From Streptomyces sp. ISL-87 (GTDB taxonomy: Bacteria; Actinomycetota; Actinomycetes; Streptomycetales; Streptomycetaceae): DNA of 64,000 nt. The notes below the pieces were generated by a model. It saw nothing but the letters and a program-made list of their open reading frames with translations, was not told where the DNA came from and searched no databases. Position 1 is the stretch's first letter; every line of letters starts with the position of its first letter. A program made the position numbers and the translations under genes. This document shows, in pieces, positions 8,456-17,239 of the stretch. The stretch is taken from contig NZ_JAGGOY010000034.1 of NCBI RefSeq assembly GCF_018614095.1, forward strand, positions 47,783-111,782, given 5' to 3'.

Positions 8456-8492
8456 CCCGGCGGGCGGTCGCACGAGGCGACCGCCCGCCGGG
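8456..8492 (-). terminator. Intrinsic terminator hairpin of the metalloprotease gene
   Basis: A perfect 16-bp stem (8456-8471 with 8477-8492) around an ACGAG loop lies 24 bp after the stop of the metalloprotease gene and before the next minus-strand start at 8419. Confidence 0.8.
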
Positions 8493-8516
8493 TGGGTGTC
8501 ACAGGGCTACGGCCGG

Positions 8517-10580
8517 TCAGGCGGCCTTCTGGACCGTCCAGACCTGCGCCGGACGGCCGTCCGCGCGCTGGAGTTCCAGCAGCCAGTCCCCGTAGTACGG
8601 GCGGTTGCTCACGGCCAGGGCGTAGCCGCCGCCCGGGTTCGACACGGTCACCGCGCCACCGCGGGACGTCAGCCGCCACTGCTGGGCGCCGGAGTTCCCG
8701 CAGGTCTGCTGCGCGACCCACATGCCCGCGGTGGCCTCGCCGCCCAGTTGCAGGCACTTGCCGGAGACCGCGGAGCGGATGCGGACGAGGCCGCTGCCCG
8801 CGTCGTCGAAGTACCACTGCTGCTGCGCGTACCCGTTGGCGCGCCCGCCGACGAGCACCGTGCCGTTCGCGGTACGGCCGCCCGACAGCTCAGCGGCCAT
8901 GCCGGTGCTGCCGTTGCCGAGCAGGTAGCGGGTGTTGGGGGTGGTGGCCCCGCCGCCCGCGCTCGTCGTACGGAAGGAGGCGGCCTTGCCGGGCCCGCTG
9001 TCCCGGCCGGAGCTGTCACGGACGGAGACGGCGACGGTGTACCCGGTGCCGGGCTGGAGGTTGTAGATGCGCAGCGCCTGGGACTGGACCCAGGTGAGGT
9101 GCTTGCCGTTCAGCAGGACCTGATACCACGCGGCGCCGTCCACCTTGGGCCAGCTCACCACGACGGAGCCCGACTGGATCTGACTGGCCGTCACATCCGG
9201 TCCGCCGGTCGGCTTCTTGGTCGGCGTCGGTGTCGGCTTCGGAGTCGGCTTGGGGTTCGGATCCGGGTCGGTGCCGCCGCCGTTGGTGCGCATCAGGAAC
9301 TGGTTGTCGGCGATGTTCCAGTGCGTGGCCAGGTAGCTGCCGGCCTTCGGGCTGGTGTGGAAGTAGTCGTCGTGGTTGCAGTCCAGGATGTTCTCGGACG
9401 CCTGATTGGTGCAGACGTTGCGCATCTGCGGGTAGTACGGTGTGTCCGAGTAGCACATGACGTCCCACTCGTCCGTGCAGTGCGCGCCGCGGCTGGTGTT
9501 GGGGGCGCTGTTGTTCACCGCGCCGAGGTTGTGCCCCAGTTCGTGCGCGGCGGTGTGGCCGCCCCAGCAGCCGGAGTCCGTACGCCCGTAGGACGGACCG
9601 AAGTTGCTCAGGTTGTTCTGGCCGGGGCGCTCGTCGCCGTTGAAGGTGCCGATGCCGCAGTAGACCTGCGTGTCCGCGAAGATCATGTACTTGCGGTCGC
9701 GGCGGTCGAGGCCCTTGCCGGCGAGGGCGGCGTTGGTCGCGCTGAACTCGGACAGCGCGGAGGCCGGCAGCTCGATGTTGAGCACGGTCGGGGTGCAGTC
9801 GGCGGCCGTCACGTAGCGGATGTGCCGTACGCCGCCGGTCTCCTTGGCGCTCGCGGAGTAGATGACGTCGGCGTCGGCCGCCCACTTGCGGAACGAGGCG
9901 ACGTACTCGGAGTACCGGTCGCGGTCGGAGCCGTGTACGTACACGACCTGGACGCGGTTACCGGTGCTGCCGTCGCCGTCGCACTGGACGGTCTGGCCCG
10001 CGGGTCCGGCGGCGACGGTCTGGCTGCCGGACGCCGCGGCGGGCGACGGAGTGCTGGCGGACTTGGCGGCCGAGGCGTCGGCGGCGGGCGCGTCCTGAGG
10101 ACGCCCGCCACCTTCCGTGGTTGCCGGGTCGGCGCTCGCGGGCCGGGTGGGGTCAGCGGCCGGCGCCGTCGTCTTCACGACGGGCGCGATCTCCTTCTTG
10201 ATGTCCACGCCCTTGGGCGGGGCGTCGGGGCCGTGCGTGCAGAGTCCGGCCTCCGTGCGGTAGACGCCGACGCAGCGGTCTCCCTTCGGCGCGGGCTTCA
10301 GGCCGTTGTAGACCATGCCGCGGGCGTCCTCGTTGGCGGACTCGCCCACGATGGGAGCCGGCTCGTCGTCCCGGGCCGGTGCGGCGGCCGGCACGAGCGT
10401 CTCCGCGGCGGGGGCTCCGGCCTGTGCGGGGAGCACCGCCTCGGCCTTGTCGCCCAGTCCGGAGTAGGCAATGCCTCCAGCTATCACCGCCGCCGTGGCC
10501 ATGGCGGCGGTGACGAGTATCAACCGCCGGGGTTTGCGGCGGTGTTCACGCTGTTCACGCTGCCTGCGATGTCTGGTCAT
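8517..10580 (-). CDS. Secreted zinc metalloprotease with fibronectin III and ricin-type domains
   Basis: 687 residues from ATG 10580. A basic n-region (RRQREQREHRRKPRR) and hydrophobic core make a signal peptide or anchor. A long Ala/Pro region (about 40-200) looks like a propeptide or linker. The catalytic domain has AAHELGHNLGAVN and a Met-turn (EWDVMCYSD), placing it among metzincin-like zinc proteases. The third zinc-ligand position reads Asn, where His or Asp is usual. A Pro/Thr linker (PNPKPTPKPTPTPTKKPT) leads to an FN3 domain (QSGSVVVSWPKVDGAAWYQV) and a ricin-type beta-trefoil with QQWYF, QQWRL and AQVWTV motifs for sugar binding. It probably degrades proteins while bound to a polysaccharide. 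Confidence 0.9.
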   Translation of the reverse strand: MTRHRRQREQREHRRKPRRLILVTAAMATAAVIAGGIAYSGLGDKAEAVLPAQAGAPAAETLVPAAAPARDDEPAPIVGESANEDARGMVYNGLKPAPKGDRCVGVYRTEAGLCTHGPDAPPKGVDIKKEIAPVVKTTAPAADPTRPASADPATTEGGGRPQDAPAADASAAKSASTPSPAAASGSQTVAAGPAGQTVQCDGDGSTGNRVQVVYVHGSDRDRYSEYVASFRKWAADADVIYSASAKETGGVRHIRYVTAADCTPTVLNIELPASALSEFSATNAALAGKGLDRRDRKYMIFADTQVYCGIGTFNGDERPGQNNLSNFGPSYGRTDSGCWGGHTAAHELGHNLGAVNNSAPNTSRGAHCTDEWDVMCYSDTPYYPQMRNVCTNQASENILDCNHDDYFHTSPKAGSYLATHWNIADNQFLMRTNGGGTDPDPNPKPTPKPTPTPTKKPTGGPDVTASQIQSGSVVVSWPKVDGAAWYQVLLNGKHLTWVQSQALRIYNLQPGTGYTVAVSVRDSSGRDSGPGKAASFRTTSAGGGATTPNTRYLLGNGSTGMAAELSGGRTANGTVLVGGRANGYAQQQWYFDDAGSGLVRIRSAVSGKCLQLGGEATAGMWVAQQTCGNSGAQQWRLTSRGGAVTVSNPGGGYALAVSNRPYYGDWLLELQRADGRPAQVWTVQKAA

Positions 10581-10907
10581 GCGCACCTCAATTCTGAGTG
10601 AGGAGAGTGGGTGCGCGGAAGCCTGCCAGACGGGCGTGGTGGAGAATTCGGACAAACGGGAGCCCGATGGGAGATACCTGTCTGTTACCTTCGAGTCTTT
10701 ATTTGATGAACCGTCAATTCCCTTTAAAATCAAGGGAGTTACGCGCGTTGAGGGTGAATGGTCCAGGCCTTTTTCGGGGATGTCGTTATCGAATCGAGAT
10801 ATACGGAAATGCTTATTGACGGTGATTCAGTCAGGGATTCATCTAATTACTACCTGCCGAATTCCTTCCGTCACGAGCGGTGAGGAATCGTCAGATCCGC
10901 ACACGCC
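10581..10907. other. AT-rich intergenic promoter region
   Basis: This 327-bp stretch has markedly lower GC than the rest of the window (for example TTTATTTGATG, CCTTTAAAATC, GAGATATACGG). No credible gene is seen in either strand. It separates the metalloprotease start from the end of the spore-pigment operon and must carry the protease promoter. I found no clear operator. Confidence 0.6.
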
Positions 10908-10945
10908 CGCGGCCGGCATCCCGGAAATCCGGGATGCCGGCCGCG
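10908..10945 (-). terminator. Strong terminator of the spore-pigment operon
   Basis: A perfect 17-bp GC-rich stem (10908-10924 with 10929-10945) with a 4-nt AAAT loop starts 17 bp after the stop of the last pigment gene. No T-run follows, as is common in Streptomyces. Confidence 0.88.
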
Positions 10946-10961
10946 TCGAACTGCCGCTGGT

Positions 10962-11294
10962 CTACCTGCGGGCGTCGCGCTCCCAGCTGTAGAACCGGTG
11001 CGCCATCGCGTCCTTCGGGCTGCGCCAGGTCTCCGGGTCGTGCGGGCTGATGAACGCCGACAGCCGGTCGCTGAGGTCCTTGAACTCCGGGTGCCCGGTC
11101 ACCTTGGCGATCGCCGGGCCGGGATCGCTGTCGGACTCGATCAGGTGGAGGTACACGTCCCCGAACTGGAAGAGGCTGCGGCGGCTGACTCCGACCAGGT
11201 GGGGCAGCTCGCCCGCATCCGAGGCTGCGAACAGGCCGGCGATATCCGGCGCCGAACCGGGCGCCATGCGGGCCACGATGAGAGCTTGGTGCAT
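10962..11294 (-). CDS. whiE-VII: TcmI-type polyketide cyclase (whiE ORFVII-like)
   Basis: 110 residues from ATG 11294. It has the ferredoxin-like TcmI cyclase pattern: HQALIVARM, QFGDVYLHLIESD, and the C-terminal WRSPKDAMAHRFYSWE. This family closes later rings of aromatic polyketides such as those of the spore pigment. It is the last gene of the seven-gene minus-strand operon, 77 bp after the aromatase gene, matching position VII of the S. coelicolor whiE locus. Confidence 0.93.
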   Translation of the reverse strand: MHQALIVARMAPGSAPDIAGLFAASDAGELPHLVGVSRRSLFQFGDVYLHLIESDSDPGPAIAKVTGHPEFKDLSDRLSAFISPHDPETWRSPKDAMAHRFYSWERDARR

Positions 11295-11371
11295 CGGGAG
11301 GGGTGCCTTTCGTCTGGGGGCTGAACGGGCCGGTCCGTCAACGGGCCGGCGCGGTGTCCGGGGCCGATGCC

Positions 11372-12110
<739 letters not shown>

Positions 12111-12192
12111 GGGTTGCCTTCTTTCTTCTTGCGGGTCCTGCCGGTCCTGCGGTCCTGCGGGTCCCGCGAGTCCCGCGGGTGGATCCCGAGCC

Positions 12193-13452
12193 CTAACCCG
12201 GGTATTCGGGTCCCTTGCGGATCACGAGCGCCGAGTTCGAGCCCATCCGGCCCCGGCTCAGTACGAGCGCGGTCCGCAGCTCCACGGCGCGCGCGCCGCC
12301 CGTGACCACGTTCAGGTCGTGGCACACGTCGAAGACGTTCGGGGTCGGCGGTACGACGCCGTGCTCCAGTGCCAGGACCGCGGCGGCCGCGTCGAGGGTG
12401 CCGGCCGCGCAGTACGCCCTGCCGGTACCGGTCTTGGGCGCCGTGACCGGCACCCGCCTCCCGTGCCCGCCCAGCGCGTCGGAGATGGCCCGCGCCTCGG
12501 CCGCGTCGGCCTCCGGTGTGCCCAGGGCGTCGGCGAAGACGACGTCGACCTCCTCCGGGGCGCATCCGGCCTCCCGGAGCGCGCCGCGGATCGCGTGGGC
12601 CAGGCCCTCCCCGGACTCCTCCCAGCGGGCCGGACCGGTGAAGGTCGCGGCGTGGCCGGCCAGTACGGCCCGCACCGTCGCGCCACGCCGCCCGGCCGTG
12701 GCCTCGTCCTCGACGACGAACATCGCGCCGCCCTCCGCCGGGACGAAACCGCACGCCTTCTCGGTGAACGGCCGATAGGCCCGCTCGGGGTCCTCCTCCG
12801 TACTCAGCCCCTCGTAACCGAGCTGGCAGACCACCGAGTAGGGCGCGAGCGGTGCCTCGGTCGCGCCTGCCAGCATCGCCCGGCTGCCCTGGCGGATCGC
12901 CCGGGCCGCGTGCGCGAAGGCGTCCAGGCCGCCGGCCTCGTCACCGCACACCACACCGCACGGGCCCTTGAACCCGCGCCGTATCGAGATCTGGCCGGTG
13001 CTGGCGGCGTAGAACCAGGCGATCGACTGGTACGGGCCGACATGGCGGGGGCCCTGCCCCCACAGCCGCTGAAGCTCGCGCTGCCCGAATTCGCCGCCGC
13101 CCGATCCGGCCGCCGTGACGACGCCCACGGAGTAGGGGTCGTCCTCGTAGTCGGCCCGGCCGAGCCGCGCGTCCTCCAGGGCGAGGTCCGCCGCGGCCAG
13201 CGCGTAGTGGCTGAACCGGTCGGTCTGGACGAGGAAGCGCTCCTCGACCAGCGAGCCGGGGTCGAATCCCCGCACCTCGCCGGCGACCCGCAGCGGGAGG
13301 TGCTCGCACCCCTGCCGGGTGACGCGGTCCAGGACGCTGTCGCCGGACTGCGTCGCCTTCCAGAAGGCGTCGGAGCCAATCCCGTTGGGGGCGACGACCC
13401 CGATGCCCGTGACGACTGTGCGGCCCGCGGTACTGCTCGTTCGGCTGTTCAC
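12193..13452 (-). CDS. whiE-IV: Ketosynthase beta subunit / chain length factor (whiE ORFIV-like)
   Basis: 419 residues. GTG 13452 overlaps the KS-alpha stop as GTGA, so the two subunits are made in step. The fold is ketosynthase throughout ([14 protein letters not shown] at the start, [16 protein letters not shown] at mid-protein). The catalytic Cys is absent: the aligned position in [15 protein letters not shown] is Glu172. In antibiotic chain length factors this residue is usually described as Gln. The protein dimerises with KS-alpha and sets chain length. The start at 13452 is chosen over 13578 because of the overlap. Confidence 0.94.
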   Translation of the reverse strand: MNSRTSSTAGRTVVTGIGVVAPNGIGSDAFWKATQSGDSVLDRVTRQGCEHLPLRVAGEVRGFDPGSLVEERFLVQTDRFSHYALAAADLALEDARLGRADYEDDPYSVGVVTAAGSGGGEFGQRELQRLWGQGPRHVGPYQSIAWFYAASTGQISIRRGFKGPCGVVCGDEAGGLDAFAHAARAIRQGSRAMLAGATEAPLAPYSVVCQLGYEGLSTEEDPERAYRPFTEKACGFVPAEGGAMFVVEDEATAGRRGATVRAVLAGHAATFTGPARWEESGEGLAHAIRGALREAGCAPEEVDVVFADALGTPEADAAEARAISDALGGHGRRVPVTAPKTGTGRAYCAAGTLDAAAAVLALEHGVVPPTPNVFDVCHDLNVVTGGARAVELRTALVLSRGRMGSNSALVIRKGPEYPG

Positions 13453-14720
13453 GCGCGCACCTCCTTCGGCTGGGTCATGACCACGGCGGACTGGAAGCCT
13501 CCGAATCCGCTGCCGACGGAGAGCACGTTGCGCAGCTTGTGGCCGCGCGCCGTGCGCGGCACGTAGTCCAGGTCGCACTCGGGGTCGGGGGTCTCGTAGT
13601 TCGCGGTCGGCGGCACCACGTGATGCCTCATGGCAAGTACGCAGGCCGCGAGTTCTATCGCCCCGATGGCGCCGAGTGAGTGCCCCACCATGGATTTGAT
13701 GGAGGTCATCGGCGTCTTGTACGCGTGGTCGCCCAGGACCCTCTTGACCGCCGCGGTCTCATGGCGGTCGTTCTGCTTGGTCCCGGAGCCGTGCGCGTTG
13801 ACGTAGTCGATGTCCTTGGCGTCGACGCGGGCCTGCGCCAGGGCGGTTTCGATCGCCCGGGCCATTTCGAGGCCCTCGGCGGTCAGCCCGGTCATGTGGT
13901 GGGCGTTGCCGAAGGTCGCGTAGCCGCTGATCTCGCAGTACACGGTCGCGCCGCGGGCCCGGGCGTGTTCCAGCTCCTCCAGCACGAGGACGGCGCCGCC
14001 CTCGCCGAGTACGAAGCCGTCCCGGTTGGCGTCGAACGGCCGTGAGGCGTGCGCCGGGTCGTCGTTGTTCGCCGACGTCGCCTTGATGGCGTCGAAGCAG
14101 GCCACCGTGATGGGGGAGACGGGGGAGTCCGACGCGCCCGCGATGCACACGTCCATCCGGCCCTCCTGGATGGAGTGGACGGCGTAGCCGATGGCGTCCA
14201 GCCCGGAGGTGCATCCCGTGGAGACCGTCTGCACCGGGCCGCGTGCGCCCGTCTGCTCCGCCACGGCCGACGCTAGGGTGGCGGGCGTGAACGCCCGGTG
14301 CAGGTGGGGCGACGCGAGCCGGTGGTCCACGTCCCACCACGCGCCTTCCTGGCTGACGGCGACGTAGTCGTGCTCCAGACGGGTGGTGCCGCCGACCGCC
14401 GTGCCCAGGGAGACCCCCGTGCGCCACGCCTCGTCGCTGCCGAGGTCGAGGCCGGCGTCGGCCACCGCCTCACGCGCGGCGACCAGGGCGAACTGGATGT
14501 AACGGTCCGCCCGCGCGGCCCCGTCGTCGTCGAAACCGTGTGCGGCGGGGTCGAAGTCCACCTCCGCGGCTATCCGGGAGCGGAAGCCGGCCGGGTCGAA
14601 CAGGGTGATGCCGCGTGTGGCCGTACGGCCGTTGGACAGCAGGTCCCAGAAGGCGCGGGCGCCGATTCCGCCGGGCGCCACGACGCCGACTCCGGTGACG
14701 GCCACCCGCCGCCCGTTCAC
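13449..14720 (-). CDS. whiE-III: Ketosynthase alpha subunit (whiE ORFIII-like)
   Basis: 423 residues. GTG 14720 overlaps the cupin stop as GTGA. Catalytic residues are all present: Cys170 in [10 protein letters not shown], His310 in [11 protein letters not shown] and His347 in GHSLGAIGA. It condenses malonyl units on the ACP together with the beta subunit to build the spore-pigment polyketide. Closest recalled relatives are spore-pigment enzymes such as WhiE ORFIII and CurA-type KS-alpha. The gene order on both sides supports that over an antibiotic cluster. Confidence 0.96.
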   Translation of the reverse strand: MNGRRVAVTGVGVVAPGGIGARAFWDLLSNGRTATRGITLFDPAGFRSRIAAEVDFDPAAHGFDDDGAARADRYIQFALVAAREAVADAGLDLGSDEAWRTGVSLGTAVGGTTRLEHDYVAVSQEGAWWDVDHRLASPHLHRAFTPATLASAVAEQTGARGPVQTVSTGCTSGLDAIGYAVHSIQEGRMDVCIAGASDSPVSPITVACFDAIKATSANNDDPAHASRPFDANRDGFVLGEGGAVLVLEELEHARARGATVYCEISGYATFGNAHHMTGLTAEGLEMARAIETALAQARVDAKDIDYVNAHGSGTKQNDRHETAAVKRVLGDHAYKTPMTSIKSMVGHSLGAIGAIELAACVLAMRHHVVPPTANYETPDPECDLDYVPRTARGHKLRNVLSVGSGFGGFQSAVVMTQPKEVRA

Positions 14721-15160
14721 GAGACCACCCGGGTGTGCTCCGGCGGACGGTCCCATCCGGTGCTCTCCGGGTGCGGGGCCTCCTCGGTGTCCACGTGGCC
14801 GAGCTCCGGACGCGGGGCCAGCGGGCCGAGGTGGAAGACCATCCGGGCCTCGACGTCCCCGACGTTGCGGAACCGGTGGCGCACGTTGAGCGGCACCAGC
14901 AGCCCCTGATCGGTCCGCAGCGGGTGGGCGTCCCCGTCGAGGTCGACCTCCAGCATTCCGCTGACCACGTACACGAACTCCTCGGAGTACGGGTGGTAGT
15001 GCTCGGCGATCGACTCCCCGGGGGCCATGACGGCCAGGCCCATGAAGCCGCTGGTCGAGCCGACCGAGGTCGGGGTGAGCACGGCTCGCAGATCGCCTCC
15101 ACGACGGCGGTTGGGCTGTGTCTCGCTGAGATCGACGATTCGTGGGCGGTGTTTCGTCAT
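14717..15160 (-). CDS. whiE-II: Cupin protein of spore-pigment cluster (whiE ORFII-like)
   Basis: 147 residues from ATG 15160, with AGGAGGAAG just upstream. One cupin barrel has metal-site residues in [16 protein letters not shown] and a second strand motif [13 protein letters not shown]. Homologues occur as ORFII in whiE-type clusters. Their chemical step is not settled, though roles in polyketide tailoring are proposed. It is co-translated with KS-alpha through the GTGA overlap, which ties it to the synthase. Confidence 0.9.
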   Translation of the reverse strand: MTKHRPRIVDLSETQPNRRRGGDLRAVLTPTSVGSTSGFMGLAVMAPGESIAEHYHPYSEEFVYVVSGMLEVDLDGDAHPLRTDQGLLVPLNVRHRFRNVGDVEARMVFHLGPLAPRPELGHVDTEEAPHPESTGWDRPPEHTRVVS

Positions 15161-15257
15161 GGCTGACTTCCTCCTGGGAAGTGAGGAGCCTGGATGCGGG
15201 CCCTCGATGTGGTGAGTGGTGCAGGCCGGGAACGGGAAACCCGTGGGCCCGTCCGGA

Positions 15258-16358
15258 TCAGGACTTCGCCGGAGCCCGGCGGTCGGTGATCAGGTTCATG
15301 GGGTGGGGCGGCGCGGCCGGTCCGCTGCCGGACGGCTTGGCCAGCAGCCGGTCCAGTACCGCCGCCTTGCGCGGCCCTTCGACGCCGAAGGCGGTGCCGG
15401 GGCGGGCGTCGAGCGGGCCCGCCACGTCGAAGAGGCGCACGACGATGTCGTCGCGCTGGAAGATGCTGCTGCTCCGAACGGGGCTCGACGCGCACTGCGC
15501 CGAGGCCTCGTCCTGCTGGGACAGGAACTTGGCGAGCGCCGTCCCGCAGCCCGGCTTGGCCGGGTAGAACAGCGCGTGCCGGCGCACCTCGGCCGACTCG
15601 CGCCCGCCCGCGTCGATGTGGTGCACCGCCGGGAGGGCGGCGCGCATGAAGAACATCCGGGCGGACTCGGGGTCGGAAAGGTCCCGGTCCTGCTCCAGAT
15701 ACGGGTTGATGGCCTCCTCGACGGCGCGGACCTCGGGCTGCTCGGAAACGTGCCGCAGCGCCGCCATGAGGTCTCCTTGGACCTCCACCGTACGTACCAC
15801 GCGGTTGCCGTGCATGAAGAGGGAGGTGCGGCACAGTCGGGTGTGGTCGTCGACCTGGGCCGCCGGGGAGGCGTACGACGAGAGGATGTCCGCGACCGCC
15901 TTCTCGCTGCCCTTCTTGACCGTGAAGGTGAGGGCGTGCCGGACGATTCCGGCGCCCAGGCGCGGGGCGGGCTGGAGCCTGCCCCGGGGCGCCTGCGACA
16001 CCTCGTCGTACCGTCTGCCGGTCTCCCGCAGCACGGTGAACTGGAGCGGGCGCATGGTGCGCGCGCAGGCGCCCAGCGGCCGGACCTGCTCGACGTGCCG
16101 CTCGCTGTTGACCCATGCGAGGTACTGCGGGGCGCTCTCCCACTCGCTGGTGATGAGCCATTGCGAGGGGTTCTCGAAGGACTGGCAGAGCTGGTCGCCG
16201 AGGTGGCCCGGCACCGAGGCGATGTCATGGCGGAGCTGTTCGTACGCCTCGAAGAACTGCTGCTGGGCCCCCTCGTGCAGGTCCATCAGCAGCACGACCC
16301 GGAGCATGGAGCCGTCGAAGGCGGACTGTGACACCCGTTCGGACAGGGTGGTTGTCAT
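15258..16358 (-). CDS. whiE-I: SchA/CurD-like monooxygenase-fold protein (whiE ORFI-like)
   Basis: 366 residues from ATG 16358, with AAGGAGTGAATAG upstream. The N-terminal part (about 15-110) is an antibiotic-biosynthesis-monooxygenase-like domain ([20 protein letters not shown] ... [17 protein letters not shown]). The rest (about 135-345) is the SchA/CurD domain ([40 protein letters not shown]). It is first in the pigment operon, as ORFI is in whiE. Its exact reaction is unknown. The cupin follows after 97 bp. The promoter must lie in 16359-16600, shared with the decayed divergent hydroxylase. Confidence 0.92.
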   Translation of the reverse strand: MTTTLSERVSQSAFDGSMLRVVLLMDLHEGAQQQFFEAYEQLRHDIASVPGHLGDQLCQSFENPSQWLITSEWESAPQYLAWVNSERHVEQVRPLGACARTMRPLQFTVLRETGRRYDEVSQAPRGRLQPAPRLGAGIVRHALTFTVKKGSEKAVADILSSYASPAAQVDDHTRLCRTSLFMHGNRVVRTVEVQGDLMAALRHVSEQPEVRAVEEAINPYLEQDRDLSDPESARMFFMRAALPAVHHIDAGGRESAEVRRHALFYPAKPGCGTALAKFLSQQDEASAQCASSPVRSSSIFQRDDIVVRLFDVAGPLDARPGTAFGVEGPRKAAVLDRLLAKPSGSGPAAPPHPMNLITDRRAPAKS

Positions 16359-16596
16359 CTATTCACTCCTTCGTGAGGGCTTGGAAACCCATCGCGTACG
16401 GACTCCTCGTCCGTCATCGGCGGAATCCGCCGGGAGCCGGCGGCCACGCCGCCCGGGAACGGCAGGCCGGCGCACCTGAGGGGAAGCCGCTGTCGCTCAT
16501 CGTCATCCGGTCGGGCACAGACCGCTAGATCTCAGGATCAAGCGGGTGACAAGCGGCGAATCGCCTGGGCTCATGAGCCGATCGGTGGCATCGGGA

Positions 16597-16882
16597 ATCC
16601 ATTGCCCCGCACAGGTCGCCGCGGACGGCCCGCGCAGCTCCGTCCGGGAGGCGCTGCGCGTCCCCCAGACGGGCAACGGCGTGGACATCAGCGGGAAGGC
16701 CCCTTGGCACGCCGCCGAACGGGTCGCGGAGCGGTACTCCTGCGTGGGTGTCGAGAGCCGGGCCGCGCATCTCCACGCTGGACCTGTACGAGCGGTCGTC
16801 CGTGCTGCTCGGCGGCCAGGGCACGCCCTGGCGGGAGGGGGCGGGGAAGGTGGCCGAACAGCTGTCGGCACAGACCTGCCGG
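16597..16882 (+). pseudogene. Remnant of FAD-dependent hydroxylase (whiE ORFVIII position)
   Basis: Two pieces of a PheA/TfdB-type flavin hydroxylase are readable in the + direction but in different frames. The first (about 16610-16700) gives VAADGPRSSVREALRVPQTG, the DG-type motif region of the FAD domain. The second (about 16755-16880) gives RISTLDLYERSSVLLGGQG then TPWREGAGKVAEQL, the C-terminal thioredoxin-like domain. The middle domain, the N-terminal GxGxxG region and any start are missing. In S. coelicolor a hydroxylase gene lies here, divergent from whiE ORFI, so this is most simply the dead ORFVIII. Confidence 0.72.
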
Positions 16883-16884
16883 CG

Positions 16885-17100
16885 TCACCGGCAGGCCCAG
16901 CACCCCGCCCAGCAGCCGTGGTTCCTGAGCACCGGGCCCGGGCGGCGGTGCATACCGCCGGCGGACCTTCGCGCGGTGTGGGCGGCCCGGCCCGCCAGAC
17001 AGGCGACCACGACGGAGATCGCGGCCAGTTCCTCGGGTTCGGCGCAGCCGCGGTGGATGCGCAGAAGGCTGGATATCGGGACGTCATTGAGCATCGACAT
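16885..17100 (-). CDS. Possible acyl-CoA carboxylase epsilon-like small protein
   Basis: 71 residues from ATG 17100, with GGAGAA close upstream. The N-terminal half (SSLLRIHRGCAEPEELAAIS) matches the pattern of actinobacterial acyl-CoA carboxylase epsilon subunits, which stabilise the biotin-carboxylase/carboxyltransferase complex that makes malonyl-CoA. The C-terminal half (HGCWAGCWACR) is Cys/Trp-rich and does not help. No beta subunit gene is adjacent, so it is either an orphan or a leftover of a lost carboxylase pair that supplied the pigment synthase. It ends tail to tail with the hydroxylase remnant. Confidence 0.5.
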   Translation of the reverse strand: MSMLNDVPISSLLRIHRGCAEPEELAAISVVVACLAGRAAHTARRSAGGMHRRPGPVLRNHGCWAGCWACR

Positions 17101-17239
17101 GGCCTCTCATCAGGAGAGTTCTCCTTGTCGGGCCACCAGGACCCCTGACGCTGACGACGCTACGAGCCCGCCGGGGGCCTGTCGTGTCAGGGGGCTCTGT
17201 CCACACCCGTCCGGGCGACACGCCCGGGCTGTGACCAGG

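Noticed and set aside
10598..10992. Small plus-strand frames in the AT-rich region upstream of the metalloprotease
   Set aside because: They have no ribosome site, no codon bias (many AT-ending codons) and no recognisable similarity.
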